From positions 1,302,001-1,366,000 of the forward strand of contig NZ_LN997848.1 in the NCBI RefSeq assembly GCF_001511835.1: a stretch of DNA of 64,000 nucleotides, in the 5' to 3' direction. Each line of letters begins with the position of its first letter. Within the stretch, counting starts at the first letter, position 1. This document shows positions 11,926 through 21,283 of this stretch, one piece after another. The notes under the pieces are model-generated. The model was not told the DNA's origin. It ran no database searches and worked only from the letters and a program-made list of their open reading frames with translations. Both the position numbers and the translations under genes were made by a program. The stretch comes from Magnetospirillum sp. XM-1. GTDB taxonomy: Bacteria > Pseudomonadota > Alphaproteobacteria > Rhodospirillales > Magnetospirillaceae.

Positions 11926-12008
11926 GGGGCGGATTGCCCGGGCGGTCTTGGCAAGGAATTCGGGCTGTTTTAGACCATCGAGCCTTAAATCTGTGCCATC
12001 TCAGCTCT

Positions 12009-12106
12009 CGTCATGCCCGGACTTGTTCCGGGCATCCACGTGACTCCATCTGGGATAGTGGCCGAACGGTCCCACGTGGATGGCCGGGTCGAGCCCGGCC
12101 ATGACG
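12009..12106. repeat. Palindromic intergenic repeat family B, cluster 1
   Basis: Two inverted units, 12009-12040 (CGTCATGCCCGG...CCGGGCATCCACG) and 12075-12106 (CGTGGATGGCCGGG...CCCGGCCATGACG), each itself a hairpin. Related pairs occur at 42576-42652 and 54897-54956. Confidence 0.8.
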
Positions 12107-12130
12107 AGGTGACAGGGTGCTTCCTGCACG

Positions 12131-12179
12131 AGCCCCCACCCCAACCTTCCCCCGGCAAAGCCGGGGGAGGGGGGCAGGG
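12131..12179. repeat. GC-rich palindromic intergenic repeat, family C, copy 2
   Basis: A hairpin of CCCCCACCCC / GGGGGAGGGG arms around TTCCCCCGGCAAAGCCGGGGG, the same design as the copy at 2508-2561 in inverted orientation. Confidence 0.7.
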
Positions 12180-12305
12180 ATGATCCGGATTTATGGCTCG
12201 ATGCTCTAAACCGGACAGACTCTGGAATCATCGAGCCGGAACCCGCGCGATCCATGCTCTCTCCGCCGCTGTTTTGTGGCGAGGGGGGGATTCAAATATG
12301 CGTCC

Positions 12306-12583
12306 AGACAAACCGAAGCCCCGCCGGAGACGTTCGTTCCGCGCGGGGCTTATGGTTTGGGGACCCACAGGTCCTATGTGTTCGGCGCAATGGCCGATAA
12401 GTCATGGTACTGAGCTTTTATAGTACTTGGTGCCACTATATCGGCACCTCAAATTCGACCCGGTGGCGTCATGCTGTCAACATCCTCCTGTCCGGTGTTG
12501 CATTCGCCTCGGGAGAGGCGTCTGGTGCATCGGATATTGTCGTGACAACCTTCCAATCCCGGTACGCCTCCATCTCTGTTACG
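12306..12583 (-). ncRNA. Putative structured small RNA, unknown family
   Basis: The gene-free stretch 11926-12695 contains repeats up to 12179, then this unit. A near-consensus sigma70 promoter (12589-12617) would start transcription near 12583 on the minus strand. A 9-bp GC stem (12316-12351) could end it near 12306, giving about 280 nt. In between are successive local hairpins in minus-strand order: CGCCTC-GAGGCG, CAACA-TGTTG, GGTGCC-GGCACC, GTACT-AGTAC, CGGC-GCCG and GGACC-GGTCC. Base composition is clearly lower in GC than the neighbouring genes. Signatures of SRP RNA, RNase P RNA and tmRNA (tag frame, T-loop, CCA) were looked for and not seen. Two short reading frames of 34 and 37 codons exist on this strand but lack good ribosome sites, so an RNA product is favoured. 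Exact ends are inferred. Confidence 0.45.
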
Positions 12584-12588
12584 GGTTA

Positions 12589-12617
12589 ATTATCGCCAAA
12601 CAGGGGGCAATTGTCAA
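12589..12617 (-). promoter_or_regulatory. Strong sigma70-type promoter
   Basis: On the minus strand TTGACA (12612-12617) is separated by 17 bp from GATAAT (12589-12594): 6/6 and 5/6 matches with ideal spacing. It lies just beyond the clpA terminator and reads away from clpA into a region with no recognisable gene. Confidence 0.65.
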
Positions 12618-12643
12618 GAATTTGCCCCTCATCCTGGGCAAGC

Positions 12644-12670
12644 AAAAGGGCGCTCCGGTGGGAGCGCCCT
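12644..12670 (-). terminator. Rho-independent terminator of clpA
   Basis: AGGGCGCTCC / GGAGCGCCCT 10-bp stem (12647-12670), with TTTT following on the minus strand, 26 bp after the clpA stop codon. Confidence 0.8.
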
Positions 12671-12695
12671 GGTTGGGTCGCCGGTGGCGCGGGGA

Positions 12696-14990
12696 TCATT
12701 CCACCAGTTCGGGGATCTTGTCCGCCTTGGGGGAGGTGGCCAGGAACTCGAATGCCAGCTTGGCATCCTCGCCCACCCGGATGCGGACGATGCCGCCCTT
12801 GGCCAGGCGGCCGAACAGCAATTCCTCGGCCAGGGGCTTCTTGATGTGCTCCTGGATGACGCGGGCCAGCGGCCGCGCGCCGAACGAGCGGTCGTAGCCC
12901 TTCTTGGCCAGCCAGGCGCGGGCCTCGTCGGTCAGTTCGATGACCACGTCGCGGTCGCCCAGCTGGGTTTCCAGCTGCATGACGAACTTGTCCACCACCT
13001 GGGCGACGATTTCCGGCGTCAGGTTGGCGAAGGCGATGGTGGAGTCCAGGCGGTTGCGGAATTCCGGGCTGAACATGCGGTTGATGGCGTCGGTGTCGTC
13101 GCCTTCCCTCGCTTCGCGGCCGAAGCCGATGGCCGATTTGGCCAGGTCGGCGGCGCCGGCATTGGTGGTCATGATCAGGATCACGTTGCGGAAGTCCACG
13201 GTCTTGCCGTTGTGGTCGGTCAGCCGTCCGTGGTCCATGACCTGGAGCAGGATGTTGAACAGGTCGGGATGGGCCTTCTCGATCTCGTCGAGCAGCAGCA
13301 CCGAATGGGGGTGCTGGTCGATGGCGTCGGTCAGCAACCCGCCCTGGTCGAAGCCCACATAGCCGGGCGGCGCGCCGATCAGGCGCGACACCGAGTGGCG
13401 CTCCATGTACTCGCTCATGTCGAAGCGGGTCAGCTCGATGCCCATGATCTTGGCCAGCTGGCGGGCCACCTCGGTCTTGCCGACGCCGGTGGGGCCGGAG
13501 AACAGGTAGCATCCGATGGGCTTTTCCGGCTCGCGCAGGCCGGCTCTCGCCAGCTTGATGGCGCTGGCCAGGGCCTCGATGGCCTTGTCCTGGCCGAACA
13601 CCAGGGTCTTCAGGTCGCGTTCCAGGTTGCGCAACGCCTCCACGTCGTTGGTGGACACGCTTTTCGGGGGAATGCGGGCGATCTTGGCGACGATCTCCTC
13701 CACGTCCCGGACCGTCACCGTCTTGCGCCGCTTGGATTCGGGCAGCAGCATGCGCGACGCGCCCACCTCGTCGATGACGTCGATGGCCTTGTCGGGCAGC
13801 TTGCGGTCGGTGATGTACTTGGCCGACAGCTCCACCGCCGCCTTGATGGCCTCGGCGGTGTAGCGGACCTTGTGGTGGCTTTCGTAATAGGTCTTGATGC
13901 CGTTCAGGATCTTGATGGTGTCGGGGATGGACGGCTCGCTGACGTCGATCTTCTGGAAGCGCCGGACCAGGGCGCGGTCCTTCTCGAAGTGATTGCGGAA
14001 CTCTTTGTAGGTGGTCGAGCCGATGCAGCGGAGCGACCCCGAGGCCAAGGCGGGCTTCAACAGGTTGGAAGCATCCATGGAGCCGCCCGAGGTGGCGCCG
14101 GCGCCGATCACCGTGTGGATCTCGTCGATGAACATCACCGCGCCGTCGTAATTCTCCAGCTCGGTGACCACCGCCTTCAGGCGCTCCTCGAAATCGCCGC
14201 GATAGCGGGTGCCGGCCAGCAGCGAGCCCATGTCCAGCGCGAAGATGGTGGCGTTCTTCAAGACGTCGGGCACCTCCGCGTTGACGATGCGCCGCGCCAG
14301 GCCTTCGGCGATGGCGGTCTTGCCCACGCCGGGATCGCCCACGTAGAGCGGGTTGTTCTTCGAGCGCCGGCACAGGATCTGGATGGTGCGGTCGATTTCC
14401 TCGTCACGGCCGATCAAGGGGTCGATCTTGCCCTGGGCGGCCTTCTTGTTGAGGTTGATGCAATAGGCGTTGAGCGCCTCCTGCCCCTTCTTCACCACCT
14501 TCTCGCCCGAGGCTTCCTCGTCGGCGCCGTGGACGGTGCGGTTCTGGCCGCGGCCCGGCGCCTTGGCGACGCCGTGGCTGATGTAGTTGACGGCGTCGAG
14601 CCGGGTCATGTCCTGGCTTTGCAGGAAGTAGACGGCGTGGCTCTCGCGCTCGGAGAACAGGGCGACGACGACGTTGGCCCCGGTCACCTCCTCGCGGCCC
14701 GAGGACTGGACATGGATGGCGGCGCGCTGCACCACCCGCTGGAAGCCGGCGGTGGGCTTGGGGTCGGTGCCGCGCGGGGACACCAGTTCGGACAGGTTGG
14801 TGTCGATGAACTCGGAAAGGTCCCGCTTCAGCTTGTCGAGGTCGACATTGCAGGCCCGGAGCACCGCCACGGCGTCCTGGTCGTCGGTGAGCGACAGCAA
14901 AAGGTGTTCCAGCGTCGCGTATTCGTGGCGGCGCTCGGAGGCGTGGGACAAGGCACGGTGCAGGCTTTGCTCCAGGTTGCGCGACAGCAT
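12696..14990 (-). CDS. clpA: ATP-dependent Clp protease ATP-binding subunit ClpA
   Basis: A 764-residue AAA+ unfoldase that feeds proteins to ClpP. The Clp N-domain (two repeats, about residues 1-140) is followed by ATPase domain 1 with Walker [14 protein letters not shown] and Walker [10 protein letters not shown], and domain 2 with Walker [14 protein letters not shown] and [12 protein letters not shown]. The loop SAIGFGRE matches the IGF/IGL tripeptide by which ClpA docks on ClpP. The insertion typical of ClpB (long middle coiled coil) is absent, which separates it from ClpB. It lies 43 bp downstream of clpS, whose product binds the ClpA N-domain. It ends at a good terminator. Confidence 0.96.
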   Translation of the reverse strand: MLSRNLEQSLHRALSHASERRHEYATLEHLLLSLTDDQDAVAVLRACNVDLDKLKRDLSEFIDTNLSELVSPRGTDPKPTAGFQRVVQRAAIHVQSSGREEVTGANVVVALFSERESHAVYFLQSQDMTRLDAVNYISHGVAKAPGRGQNRTVHGADEEASGEKVVKKGQEALNAYCINLNKKAAQGKIDPLIGRDEEIDRTIQILCRRSKNNPLYVGDPGVGKTAIAEGLARRIVNAEVPDVLKNATIFALDMGSLLAGTRYRGDFEERLKAVVTELENYDGAVMFIDEIHTVIGAGATSGGSMDASNLLKPALASGSLRCIGSTTYKEFRNHFEKDRALVRRFQKIDVSEPSIPDTIKILNGIKTYYESHHKVRYTAEAIKAAVELSAKYITDRKLPDKAIDVIDEVGASRMLLPESKRRKTVTVRDVEEIVAKIARIPPKSVSTNDVEALRNLERDLKTLVFGQDKAIEALASAIKLARAGLREPEKPIGCYLFSGPTGVGKTEVARQLAKIMGIELTRFDMSEYMERHSVSRLIGAPPGYVGFDQGGLLTDAIDQHPHSVLLLDEIEKAHPDLFNILLQVMDHGRLTDHNGKTVDFRNVILIMTTNAGAADLAKSAIGFGREAREGDDTDAINRMFSPEFRNRLDSTIAFANLTPEIVAQVVDKFVMQLETQLGDRDVVIELTDEARAWLAKKGYDRSFGARPLARVIQEHIKKPLAEELLFGRLAKGGIVRIRVGEDAKLAFEFLATSPKADKIPELVE

Positions 14991-15033
14991 GGGGCCGATC
15001 CTTATCCTGGGGGAACGCGCCGCGACGGGCGGG

Positions 15034-15366
15034 CTATTCCTTTTCTATCGTACACTGCAGCGGATGCTGGTTCTGGCGCGCCAGGTCCATGACCTGGGTT
15101 ACCTTGGTCTCCGCCACCTCATATGTGTAAACACCGCAAATCCCGACACCCCTGGTATGGACATGCAGCATGACGCGGGTCGCATCCTCTCGGCTCTTGT
15201 TGAAATAGCGTTCGAGGACATGCACGACGAACTCCATCGGAGTGTAATCGTCGTTCAGCATCAGGACCTTGTACATGGATGGCTTCTTGGTTTTCGGGCG
15301 GGTCTTGATGACCACCCCCGTCTGACCGTCGTCGCCGTTCCGCTTGTCGTTACCGTTTTCGCTCAT
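15034..15366 (-). CDS. clpS: ClpA adaptor protein ClpS
   Basis: A 110-residue adaptor that delivers N-end-rule substrates to ClpAP. After a flexible charged N-terminus the core shows [20 protein letters not shown] (the NDD/TPM segment lines the N-degron pocket), then [11 protein letters not shown] and [12 protein letters not shown], all diagnostic. It is directly upstream of clpA on the same strand, the usual alphaproteobacterial order. A phasin gene lies upstream but is separated from it by a strong terminator. Confidence 0.95.
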   Translation of the reverse strand: MSENGNDKRNGDDGQTGVVIKTRPKTKKPSMYKVLMLNDDYTPMEFVVHVLERYFNKSREDATRVMLHVHTRGVGICGVYTYEVAETKVTQVMDLARQNQHPLQCTIEKE

Positions 15367-15468
15367 GCCTGTGTGCTTGGGCCTGGTTGCTCTTTACACC
15401 CCTATCATATTGGGTGCGGATGCCCGGCGAAAAGGCCCCTTTTTCCGCATGAGGGGATTGCGGGCATG

Positions 15469-15499
15469 AAAAAGGCCCGGCGGGTGTTTCCGCCGGGCC
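15469..15499 (-). terminator. Rho-independent terminator of the phasin gene
   Basis: GGCCCGGCGG / CCGCCGGGCC stem (15474-15499) followed on the minus strand by TTTTTC, about 30 bp after the phasin stop codon. Confidence 0.85.
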
Positions 15500-15526
15500 T
15501 CTCTCTTGACAAGAAGGGCTGCCGAA

Positions 15527-16402
15527 TTAGGCGGCGGCCTTCACCAGCTTGTCGACGGTGGCGTTGACGCGGTCGCCGATGGGGGCCAGGGCGTCCTCGA
15601 CCAGCTTGACCGACTGCTCGGTCAGGCGGGTGGATTCGATCACCAGCTTGTCGACGCCGGCCTTGGTCAGGTCGGTCTGCAGGTCAATGAATTCCTTCAG
15701 GGTCTTGGCCGACAGCAGGGCCTTGGAGGCGGCGACCTGCTCCTCGATGCTGGCCTGGGTCAGGCCGACGAAGGCCTTGGAGAGGTCCTGCAGACCCTTG
15801 GTCAGGATGGTGCCGGCCTTGACGAAGGCGTCGACGTTGTCCTTGGCCTGGGCCAGCACGTCCTCGTAGCCCTGGTAGGCGGCGGTCTGCGCCTTGACGG
15901 CGGCCTCGACCTGCTCCTTGCTGATGGCGACGGCCTTGTCGTAGCCCTTGGCGGCAGCCTCGGACGACGCCTTCACCACGGATTCGACGGCTTCCTTGGA
16001 GGCGGCGACGGCGACGTCCACCTGCTCCTTGCCCAGCGCCACGGCCTTGTCGTAGCCCTTGGCGGCCACGTCGGCCGAGGCCTTCACCACGGTCTCGATG
16101 GTCTCCTTGGACACGGCGACGGCGGCCTCGACCTGCTCCTTACCGATGGCGACGGCCTTGTCGTAGCCCTTGGCGGCCTTGTCGTAGCCCTTGACGGCGG
16201 CGTCGGCCGAGGCCTTCACCACGGTCTGGATGGTTTCCTTGCCGACGGAGACCGCCTCTTCGATGGTCTTGACGGCGTCGGCGTGAGCGGCGGCGATGGG
16301 GGCGGCGACGGGAGCCGGGGCCTTGGTAGCCTTCACGGGGGTGGCTACGGTCGGGGCGGCGGTCTTGGCGGCGGCGGCCGGCTTGGCCTTGGCGGTGGTC
16401 AT
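15527..16402 (-). CDS. Phasin (polyhydroxyalkanoate granule-associated protein)
   Basis: A 291-residue protein with an Ala/Pro/Lys-rich N-terminus, three tandem repeats of about 37-44 residues (about 55-173; each KE-[TA]-[IV]..VVKAS..AAKGYDKAVA.[GS]KEQV) and a C-terminal phasin_2-type domain (about 175-291; QTAAYQGYEDVLAQAKDNVDAF, IEEQVAASKALLSAKTLKEF). Phasins coat PHB granules and control their number and size. It is almost wholly alpha-helical and lacks cysteine. The start at 16402 has GGGAG 9 nt upstream. The repeats and PAKKA-like N-terminus also resemble granule-to-DNA linking phasins, but that is only a suggestion. Upstream lie two palindromes of the kind bound by PhaR. Confidence 0.85.
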   Translation of the reverse strand: MTTAKAKPAAAAKTAAPTVATPVKATKAPAPVAAPIAAAHADAVKTIEEAVSVGKETIQTVVKASADAAVKGYDKAAKGYDKAVAIGKEQVEAAVAVSKETIETVVKASADVAAKGYDKAVALGKEQVDVAVAASKEAVESVVKASSEAAAKGYDKAVAISKEQVEAAVKAQTAAYQGYEDVLAQAKDNVDAFVKAGTILTKGLQDLSKAFVGLTQASIEEQVAASKALLSAKTLKEFIDLQTDLTKAGVDKLVIESTRLTEQSVKLVEDALAPIGDRVNATVDKLVKAAA

Positions 16403-16467
16403 GGAAGGTGTCTCCCTTATCGGTTGGGCGCGGTGTCCGCGGGTTCGCGCAGCCGAGGCAAACAAAT

Positions 16468-16496
16468 CGCCCCATGCTGCAATGCAACATGGGGCG
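16468..16496. promoter_or_regulatory. Dyad upstream of phasin gene (site 1)
   Basis: CGCCCCATG and CATGGGGCG form 9-bp arms around an 11-bp spacer containing CTGCAATGCAA. It lies 66-94 bp upstream of the phasin start. The inner TGCAATGCA resembles site 2. Confidence 0.55.
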
Positions 16497-16531
16497 TATC
16501 ATGCGACCCGGATGTCAGCGAGTCAATAGCG

Positions 16532-16550
16532 TATATTGCACTGCAATATA
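16532..16550. promoter_or_regulatory. Perfect 19-bp palindrome upstream of phasin gene (site 2)
   Basis: TATATTGCA-C-TGCAATATA is a perfect inverted repeat. TGC/GCA-rich dyads upstream of phasin genes are known targets of the PHB-responsive repressor PhaR in other alphaproteobacteria. The identity of the binder here is inferred. It is also only 28 bp past the end of the chemoreceptor gene. Confidence 0.6.
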
Positions 16551-16577
16551 TTCGTAATCGGATAGGCGCCCGGACGG

Positions 16578-19013
16578 TCAGGCCGCCCGTTTTTCCACCA
16601 TGAAGCGGGCCATGGCCAGGTCCTCCTTCTTGATGTGCTGGACCAGCCAGGTCGCCACATAGTCGAACAGCTCGGCCCCGGCGGTCGCGTTGCCCGACGC
16701 GATGGCGGCGCGCAGCTGGTCGACCCGCTGGAAGAAGGCGCGATGGCTGCGGGCGTGGGTGTCGGTCTCGGGATAGGCGTGACGCTTCATCAGGCCTTCC
16801 TCGTCGTCGAAATGGGCGTGCATGGAGCGGTCCAGCTCGGCCAGCAGGTCCGAGGCGGCCAGTTGCCCGTCGCCGCTCATCATGGCGCGATAGGCCTGGT
16901 TGACCAGGTCGTAGAGGGCGCGGTGATGCTGATCCACCGAGGACTGGCCGGTTTCCAGGGCGGGGTCCCAGCGCAGCAGCACCATGTCCTTCTTCTCGGC
17001 CCGCACCTGGGCCAGGAAGGTGGAAACCTCGTGGCGGAGGAATTCCGCCTGCCGCGACAGGTCGGTGGAGGATTCGCGGATCTGTTCGGCGGCGGCGCCG
17101 GTTTCGCGGGCCGCCTGCTCCACCGAGACGATGTTGCCGGAGACCTCGGAGGTGCCGGCAGCGGCCTGCTCGACGTTGCGGGCGATTTCGGCGGTGGCGG
17201 CGGTCTGCTGCTGCACCGCCGAGGCCACCGAGGTGCTGATCTCGCCCATTTCGCCGATCACCGCGGAAATGCTGTCGATGGCCGAGACGGCGGCCGAGGT
17301 GCTCTGCTGCACGGCCGAGATCTGTCCGGCGATCTCGCTGGTGGCGCGCGCCGTCTGGTTGGCGAGGTTCTTGACCTCGTTGGCCACCACGGCGAAGCCC
17401 TTGCCGGCGTCGCCGGCCCGCGCCGCCTCGATGGTGGCGTTGAGCGCCAAGAGGTTGGTCTGGGCGGCGATATCGTTGATCAGGTTGACGATCTCGCCGA
17501 TGCGCCCGACATTCTCGGACAGCGAGCGGACCTGTTCCGTGGTGTGGCTGGCCTCCTCGCGGGCCCGGTCGGCTACCGCCTGCGAACGCTCGACCTGCTG
17601 CGAGATCTCATTGATGGACGACGACAGCTCCTCGGTGGCGGAGGCGACGGTCTGGACGTTGGCCGAAGCCTGCTGCGCCGAGGAGGCGACGGTGGTCGCC
17701 TGGGCGCTGGTCTCGGTGGCGGTGCCGGCCATCTGGCCCGAGGCGGCCTGCAGCTCGGTGGCGGCCGAGGTCACCGTCTCGATGACCTTGCCGACGCTGT
17801 CTTCGAAGGTGTCGGCCATCTTGCGCATGGCCATCAGGCGATCGGCCTCGGCCCTCTTCTTCTGCTCCTCCTGGTCGGCCTCCAGCTGCTTGACCCGGAT
17901 CAGCTGGTCCTTGAAGTGGGCGACCGAGCGGGCCATGGTCCCGATCTCGTCGCCGCGTTCGGCGTAGGGGACGTCGACGGCGAGGTTGTTGCGGGCCAGC
18001 TGGTCCATCACCCCGGTCATCGCCCCCACCGGGCCGAGGATCGAGCGGGCGATCAGCACGGCGAAGATCAGGCCCAGCAGCACCGCCACGGCCGAGACGG
18101 CCTTGGACCAGATTCCCTGGCTGTCGATGGTGGATTCGGTGCTGCTGCCCAGCGCGGTCAGCACCTGCAACTGGGAATCCTTGATCTTGAGGGCCAGGTC
18201 GGCGAATTCGGCGCCCAGCCGCGCCGCCTCCTTGGACACCAGCCGGTCGATTTCCAGGGTGCCGTTCAGGATCAGCATGAAATCGGCGCGGTAGGCGGGC
18301 AGGATCTGTCCGACGCTGTCCACGGCCTTGCGGGTGCGGGCGTCGCGGCTCTGCGCCGCCAGGGCCTTGAGCGCCGTCTCGGTGGCGCCCAGCTCGGCCA
18401 GGGTGGCGTCGGCGAATTTCTGCTCCGGGGTGGCGAGGAAGCGGTTGGCGCTGACCCGGGCCAGCAGCAGGTGCTGCAGCGCCTTGCCGGCATGGGCGGC
18501 CACCAGATGGTCGCCATCGGCCATGGCGCCGTCCACCGCGCCGCTCAGCGCGTCGACCATGGCGGCTCCGGCCGGGGCGGCCCGTTCGATCAGGGCTTTG
18601 TCGCGTTCGCCGCGCAGCGCCATGATCTTGTCGAAATTGACGTTGTATTCCTCGAACAGCGCCTTCATCCGCGCCAGGGTCGCCTTGCGCTCGGGATCGA
18701 CCGTGGCGGCGATGGCTTCGCCAAGATCTTTCTCCAGGGCGCCTTGCAGGGTGCGGATGCGGCTCAGCGCGCCCGTGTCGCCCTGGCTGCCGGTATAGGC
18801 CAGGACGTTGCGCCGCAATCCGACCACGTTGCGGTCGATGGTCAGCACCCGGATGGTGTTCGAGTTGACCCGCTGGAATTCCGAAACGTTGCGCCCGACG
18901 GTGGCGAAGCCGATTCCCACCATCACGGCGACGACCACAAGGAAGGCGAGAACGCTGAGGAACCCGCCGTAAATTCGGGTCTTTACCGTCAAGGTCGCGG
19001 CCATATCTGTCAT
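16578..19013 (-). CDS. Methyl-accepting chemotaxis protein with C-terminal hemerythrin domain
   Basis: An 811-residue receptor. The first membrane segment is at about 13-38. A long all-helical periplasmic domain (about 40-300, helical-bimodular/four-helix type) is followed by the second membrane segment (about 301-322), HAMP, and the cytoplasmic signalling hairpin with the conserved tip ([23 protein letters not shown], about 510-532). The final 130 residues form a hemerythrin domain: [22 protein letters not shown] and HIKKED supply the His/Glu/Asp ligands for a di-iron O2 site. Fusions of this design (as in DcrH) sense oxygen or redox state, so an aerotaxis role is inferred. An FNR-like site lies about 110 bp upstream. 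No CheA/CheW genes are in the window. Confidence 0.93.
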   Translation of the reverse strand: MTDMAATLTVKTRIYGGFLSVLAFLVVVAVMVGIGFATVGRNVSEFQRVNSNTIRVLTIDRNVVGLRRNVLAYTGSQGDTGALSRIRTLQGALEKDLGEAIAATVDPERKATLARMKALFEEYNVNFDKIMALRGERDKALIERAAPAGAAMVDALSGAVDGAMADGDHLVAAHAGKALQHLLLARVSANRFLATPEQKFADATLAELGATETALKALAAQSRDARTRKAVDSVGQILPAYRADFMLILNGTLEIDRLVSKEAARLGAEFADLALKIKDSQLQVLTALGSSTESTIDSQGIWSKAVSAVAVLLGLIFAVLIARSILGPVGAMTGVMDQLARNNLAVDVPYAERGDEIGTMARSVAHFKDQLIRVKQLEADQEEQKKRAEADRLMAMRKMADTFEDSVGKVIETVTSAATELQAASGQMAGTATETSAQATTVASSAQQASANVQTVASATEELSSSINEISQQVERSQAVADRAREEASHTTEQVRSLSENVGRIGEIVNLINDIAAQTNLLALNATIEAARAGDAGKGFAVVANEVKNLANQTARATSEIAGQISAVQQSTSAAVSAIDSISAVIGEMGEISTSVASAVQQQTAATAEIARNVEQAAAGTSEVSGNIVSVEQAARETGAAAEQIRESSTDLSRQAEFLRHEVSTFLAQVRAEKKDMVLLRWDPALETGQSSVDQHHRALYDLVNQAYRAMMSGDGQLAASDLLAELDRSMHAHFDDEEGLMKRHAYPETDTHARSHRAFFQRVDQLRAAIASGNATAGAELFDYVATWLVQHIKKEDLAMARFMVEKRAA

Positions 19014-19122
19014 CCTCGGCTAGTGATGGAGGTCATCCCATCGGGGGCAAGGACATCATTGAGCAGATAAGGTTAATCGGAGGAGAATTTACATGTATCT
19101 CTTTCGTCCAAGCGTTGAATAT

Positions 19123-19136
19123 CTGATCTAAGTCAA
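19123..19136. promoter_or_regulatory. FNR/FixK-like site upstream of the chemoreceptor gene
   Basis: CTGAT-CTAA-GTCAA matches TTGAT-N4-ATCAA at 8 of 10 positions and lies 110 bp upstream of the receptor start, in an AT-richer gap. Confidence 0.4.
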
Positions 19137-19157
19137 ATGGTATAGTTTTGTTCCGGA

Positions 19158-19835
19158 CTACAGCCCGTAGTCTAGGCCGTTGGTTCCCACCTTCAGGGTG
19201 AATTCAATCACGCCATTGCGGCGGCGCTCGTCCTCGCGGAAGGGATCGACAGGGACGGGGGCGGGCGGAATGATCGTGTCGCGGCCGGGATCCAGGGCGG
19301 CCAGGGCGGCGGGAAAGCGGGCGGCGTCGTAGGCGGCGGAAGGATAGCTCCAGGCGGTGAACGTGTACTTGCCCTGGCGGCAGCTGGCGGCCGTCCAGTA
19401 ATAGGAGTGGGAGTACAGCTGCAATCCCACCGCCGGCGGGCCGAAGGCGCCCGATTGCTCCAGGGCGGCGGCCAGCCCGTTCCGGGCCGCCTGGTCCAGG
19501 GGAACCGAGGCGGCGTTGGCGCGCCAGGGCGACAGCGGGTCGGTCAGCTCGATGGTGGCGATGTTGCCCGGGCGGGTAATGGCGTTGACCTTCAGCGTCG
19601 CCGCGCTGGAATCCCACTCATAGAACCGCACCTGCTGGTCCCACAGGGCGTTGTAGACCAAGCGGAAGCGGTCGGGCGAGCCGGGCGCGCAGGCGTCGCG
19701 GATGTCGCCGCCCTCGACGAAGGAGAACCACTGGACCTTGCGGTAGAAGGGGTTGCCGACGTCGCCGCCGGTATAGGCGCATCCCGACAGGGCGGCGGCG
19801 AGGGCGATGGTCGAGATGGCGAGGCGATGAGGCAT
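19158..19835 (-). CDS. Putative lipoprotein, unknown function
   Basis: A 225-residue exported protein. The signal sequence ends in the lipobox LSGC, so the mature N-terminus (CAYTGGDVGNPF) would be lipid-anchored. The +2 Ala gives no inner-membrane retention signal. The body contains an FSFVEGGDIRDAC segment and a beta-rich region with YSHSYYWTAASCRQGKYTFTA, and it ends ...GTNGLDYGL. No family is recognised. The ATG at 19835 is chosen because it begins the signal peptide; the frame continues 12 codons upstream without support. It precedes the chemoreceptor on the same strand with a gap of 144 bp, so it probably has its own promoter. Confidence 0.7.
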   Translation of the reverse strand: MPHRLAISTIALAAALSGCAYTGGDVGNPFYRKVQWFSFVEGGDIRDACAPGSPDRFRLVYNALWDQQVRFYEWDSSAATLKVNAITRPGNIATIELTDPLSPWRANAASVPLDQAARNGLAAALEQSGAFGPPAVGLQLYSHSYYWTAASCRQGKYTFTAWSYPSAAYDAARFPAALAALDPGRDTIIPPAPVPVDPFREDERRRNGVIEFTLKVGTNGLDYGL

Positions 19836-19993
19836 GGTGTTTCCCTGGGCGAGGGGGGGCGGGACCTGCAAGGATGGGCAGGGAAATATGGCGGGAATCA
19901 GGTGGTTCGCGAAGCTTTACACAGATTCGCAAAATCTTTAAGGTTTCGGCGATACCCTAAGCCAACTCAGTCGCTGAACGGAAGGTCGAGACG

Positions 19994-21283
19994 TTGCACC
20001 TGAGCCGCATTGGATTCCTGAATCGTGTCCGCCTGTTCGCCGTCGCCCTGGCGGCGATCCTGACCCTGTCGGCCCAGCCGGCCCTGGCCGGGCGCTACGC
20101 TTCCATCGTCATCGACGCGGAATCCGGTTCGGTCCTGCATGCGGCAAGTCCCGACGCCAAGTCCTATCCGGCATCGCTGACCAAGGTGATGACCCTGTTC
20201 CTGCTGTTCGACGAGCTGGATTCCGGGCGCATCCGTCTCGACACCAAATTCACCACCTCGGCCCATGCCGCCGCCCAGTCGCCGTCCAAGCTGGGCCTCG
20301 AGCCCGGCGAGAAGATCTCGGTGGAGAGCCTGATTCTCGCCCTGGTCACCAAGTCGGCCAACGACGCCGCCGTGGTGGCGGCCGAAGGCGTGGGCGGCAC
20401 CGAGGCCAATTTCGCCCAGATGATGACCCGCAAGGCCCATGCGCTGGGCATGCGCTCCACCACCTACCGCAACGCCTCGGGCCTGCCGGACCTGGGCCAG
20501 GTCTCCACGGTGCGCGACCAGGCGACCCTGGCCCGCGCCCTGATCCGCAGCCATCCCGGCTACTACAAGTATTTCTCCACCCGCCAGTTCGTCTATGACG
20601 GCCAGCCCATCAACACCCACAACCGCCTGATGTTGCGCTACCAGGGCGCCGACGGCATCAAGACCGGCTACATCCACGCGTCGGGCTTCAACCTCATCTC
20701 GTCGGCCAAGCGCGGCGACAGGCGCATCATCGGCGTGGTGTTCGGCGGCAACACCGCCGCGTCCCGCGACAAGCACATGGGCCAGCTGCTGGACAAGGGC
20801 TTCGCCAAGCTGCGGAAGGGTGAAAGCGTCGAGATGGCCGAGGCCGAGGCCGACGACCTGCCCGACCTGGACGAGCTGGTGGCCGCCGCGCAGGCGGCCA
20901 AGGCTCCCGCCAAGGCCAAGGCGAAGGTCGCCGCCAAGCCGGTCCCCGCCAAGAAGGTCGCCATGCGCGCGCCTGCCCGTGCCGCCGCCAACGACGATGA
21001 CGACGACGACGATGCGGTGGGTGACGCCGACCCGGCCAGCTGGGCCATCCAGGTGGGCGCGTTCAACGAGTACCGGCCGGCCCACAAGGCGGCCAGCGAC
21101 GCCGCCAAGAAGCTGGGCGGGCTGGTCTCCAAGGCCTCCATCGACATCGACAAGGCGGGCAAGGGCGCCAAGACGGTCTATCGCGCCCGCATCTCCGGCT
21201 TCACCGAGGACCAGGCCCGCGCCGCCTGCAAGCGCCTGGGCAAGGCCGGCAAGGCCTGCAAGCCGGTCAATCCCAACACCTGA
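19994..21283 (+). CDS. D-alanyl-D-alanine carboxypeptidase with SPOR domain
   Basis: A 429-residue exported peptidase of the S11 family (low-molecular-weight PBP). After a signal peptide (cleavage near ALA|GRYAS) come the three active-site motifs: SLTK in SYPASLTKVMTLF, SAN in KSANDAA and KTG in GIKTGYIHASG. The usual PBP5 C-terminal domain is replaced by a Lys/Ala/Pro-rich linker with a run of Asp and a C-terminal SPOR domain (ASWAIQVGAF...YRARISGF) that binds denuded septal peptidoglycan. It would trim peptapeptide side chains, perhaps at division sites. The start is TTG at 19994, with GGAAGG 8 nt upstream. There is no ATG at the signal peptide. Confidence 0.92.
   Translation: MHLSRIGFLNRVRLFAVALAAILTLSAQPALAGRYASIVIDAESGSVLHAASPDAKSYPASLTKVMTLFLLFDELDSGRIRLDTKFTTSAHAAAQSPSKLGLEPGEKISVESLILALVTKSANDAAVVAAEGVGGTEANFAQMMTRKAHALGMRSTTYRNASGLPDLGQVSTVRDQATLARALIRSHPGYYKYFSTRQFVYDGQPINTHNRLMLRYQGADGIKTGYIHASGFNLISSAKRGDRRIIGVVFGGNTAASRDKHMGQLLDKGFAKLRKGESVEMAEAEADDLPDLDELVAAAQAAKAPAKAKAKVAAKPVPAKKVAMRAPARAAANDDDDDDDAVGDADPASWAIQVGAFNEYRPAHKAASDAAKKLGGLVSKASIDIDKAGKGAKTVYRARISGFTEDQARAACKRLGKAGKACKPVNPNT

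Noticed and set aside
12306..12583. tmRNA, SRP RNA or RNase P RNA identity for the putative RNA
   Set aside because: No tag reading frame, T-loop or CCA, no SRP tip with GGAAGGAAGCAGC, and no RNase P P4 signature were seen.
12193..12589. Short plus-strand frames in the gene-free stretch downstream of the kinase
   Set aside because: No ribosome sites, no family pattern; they run across a strong minus-strand promoter and hairpins.
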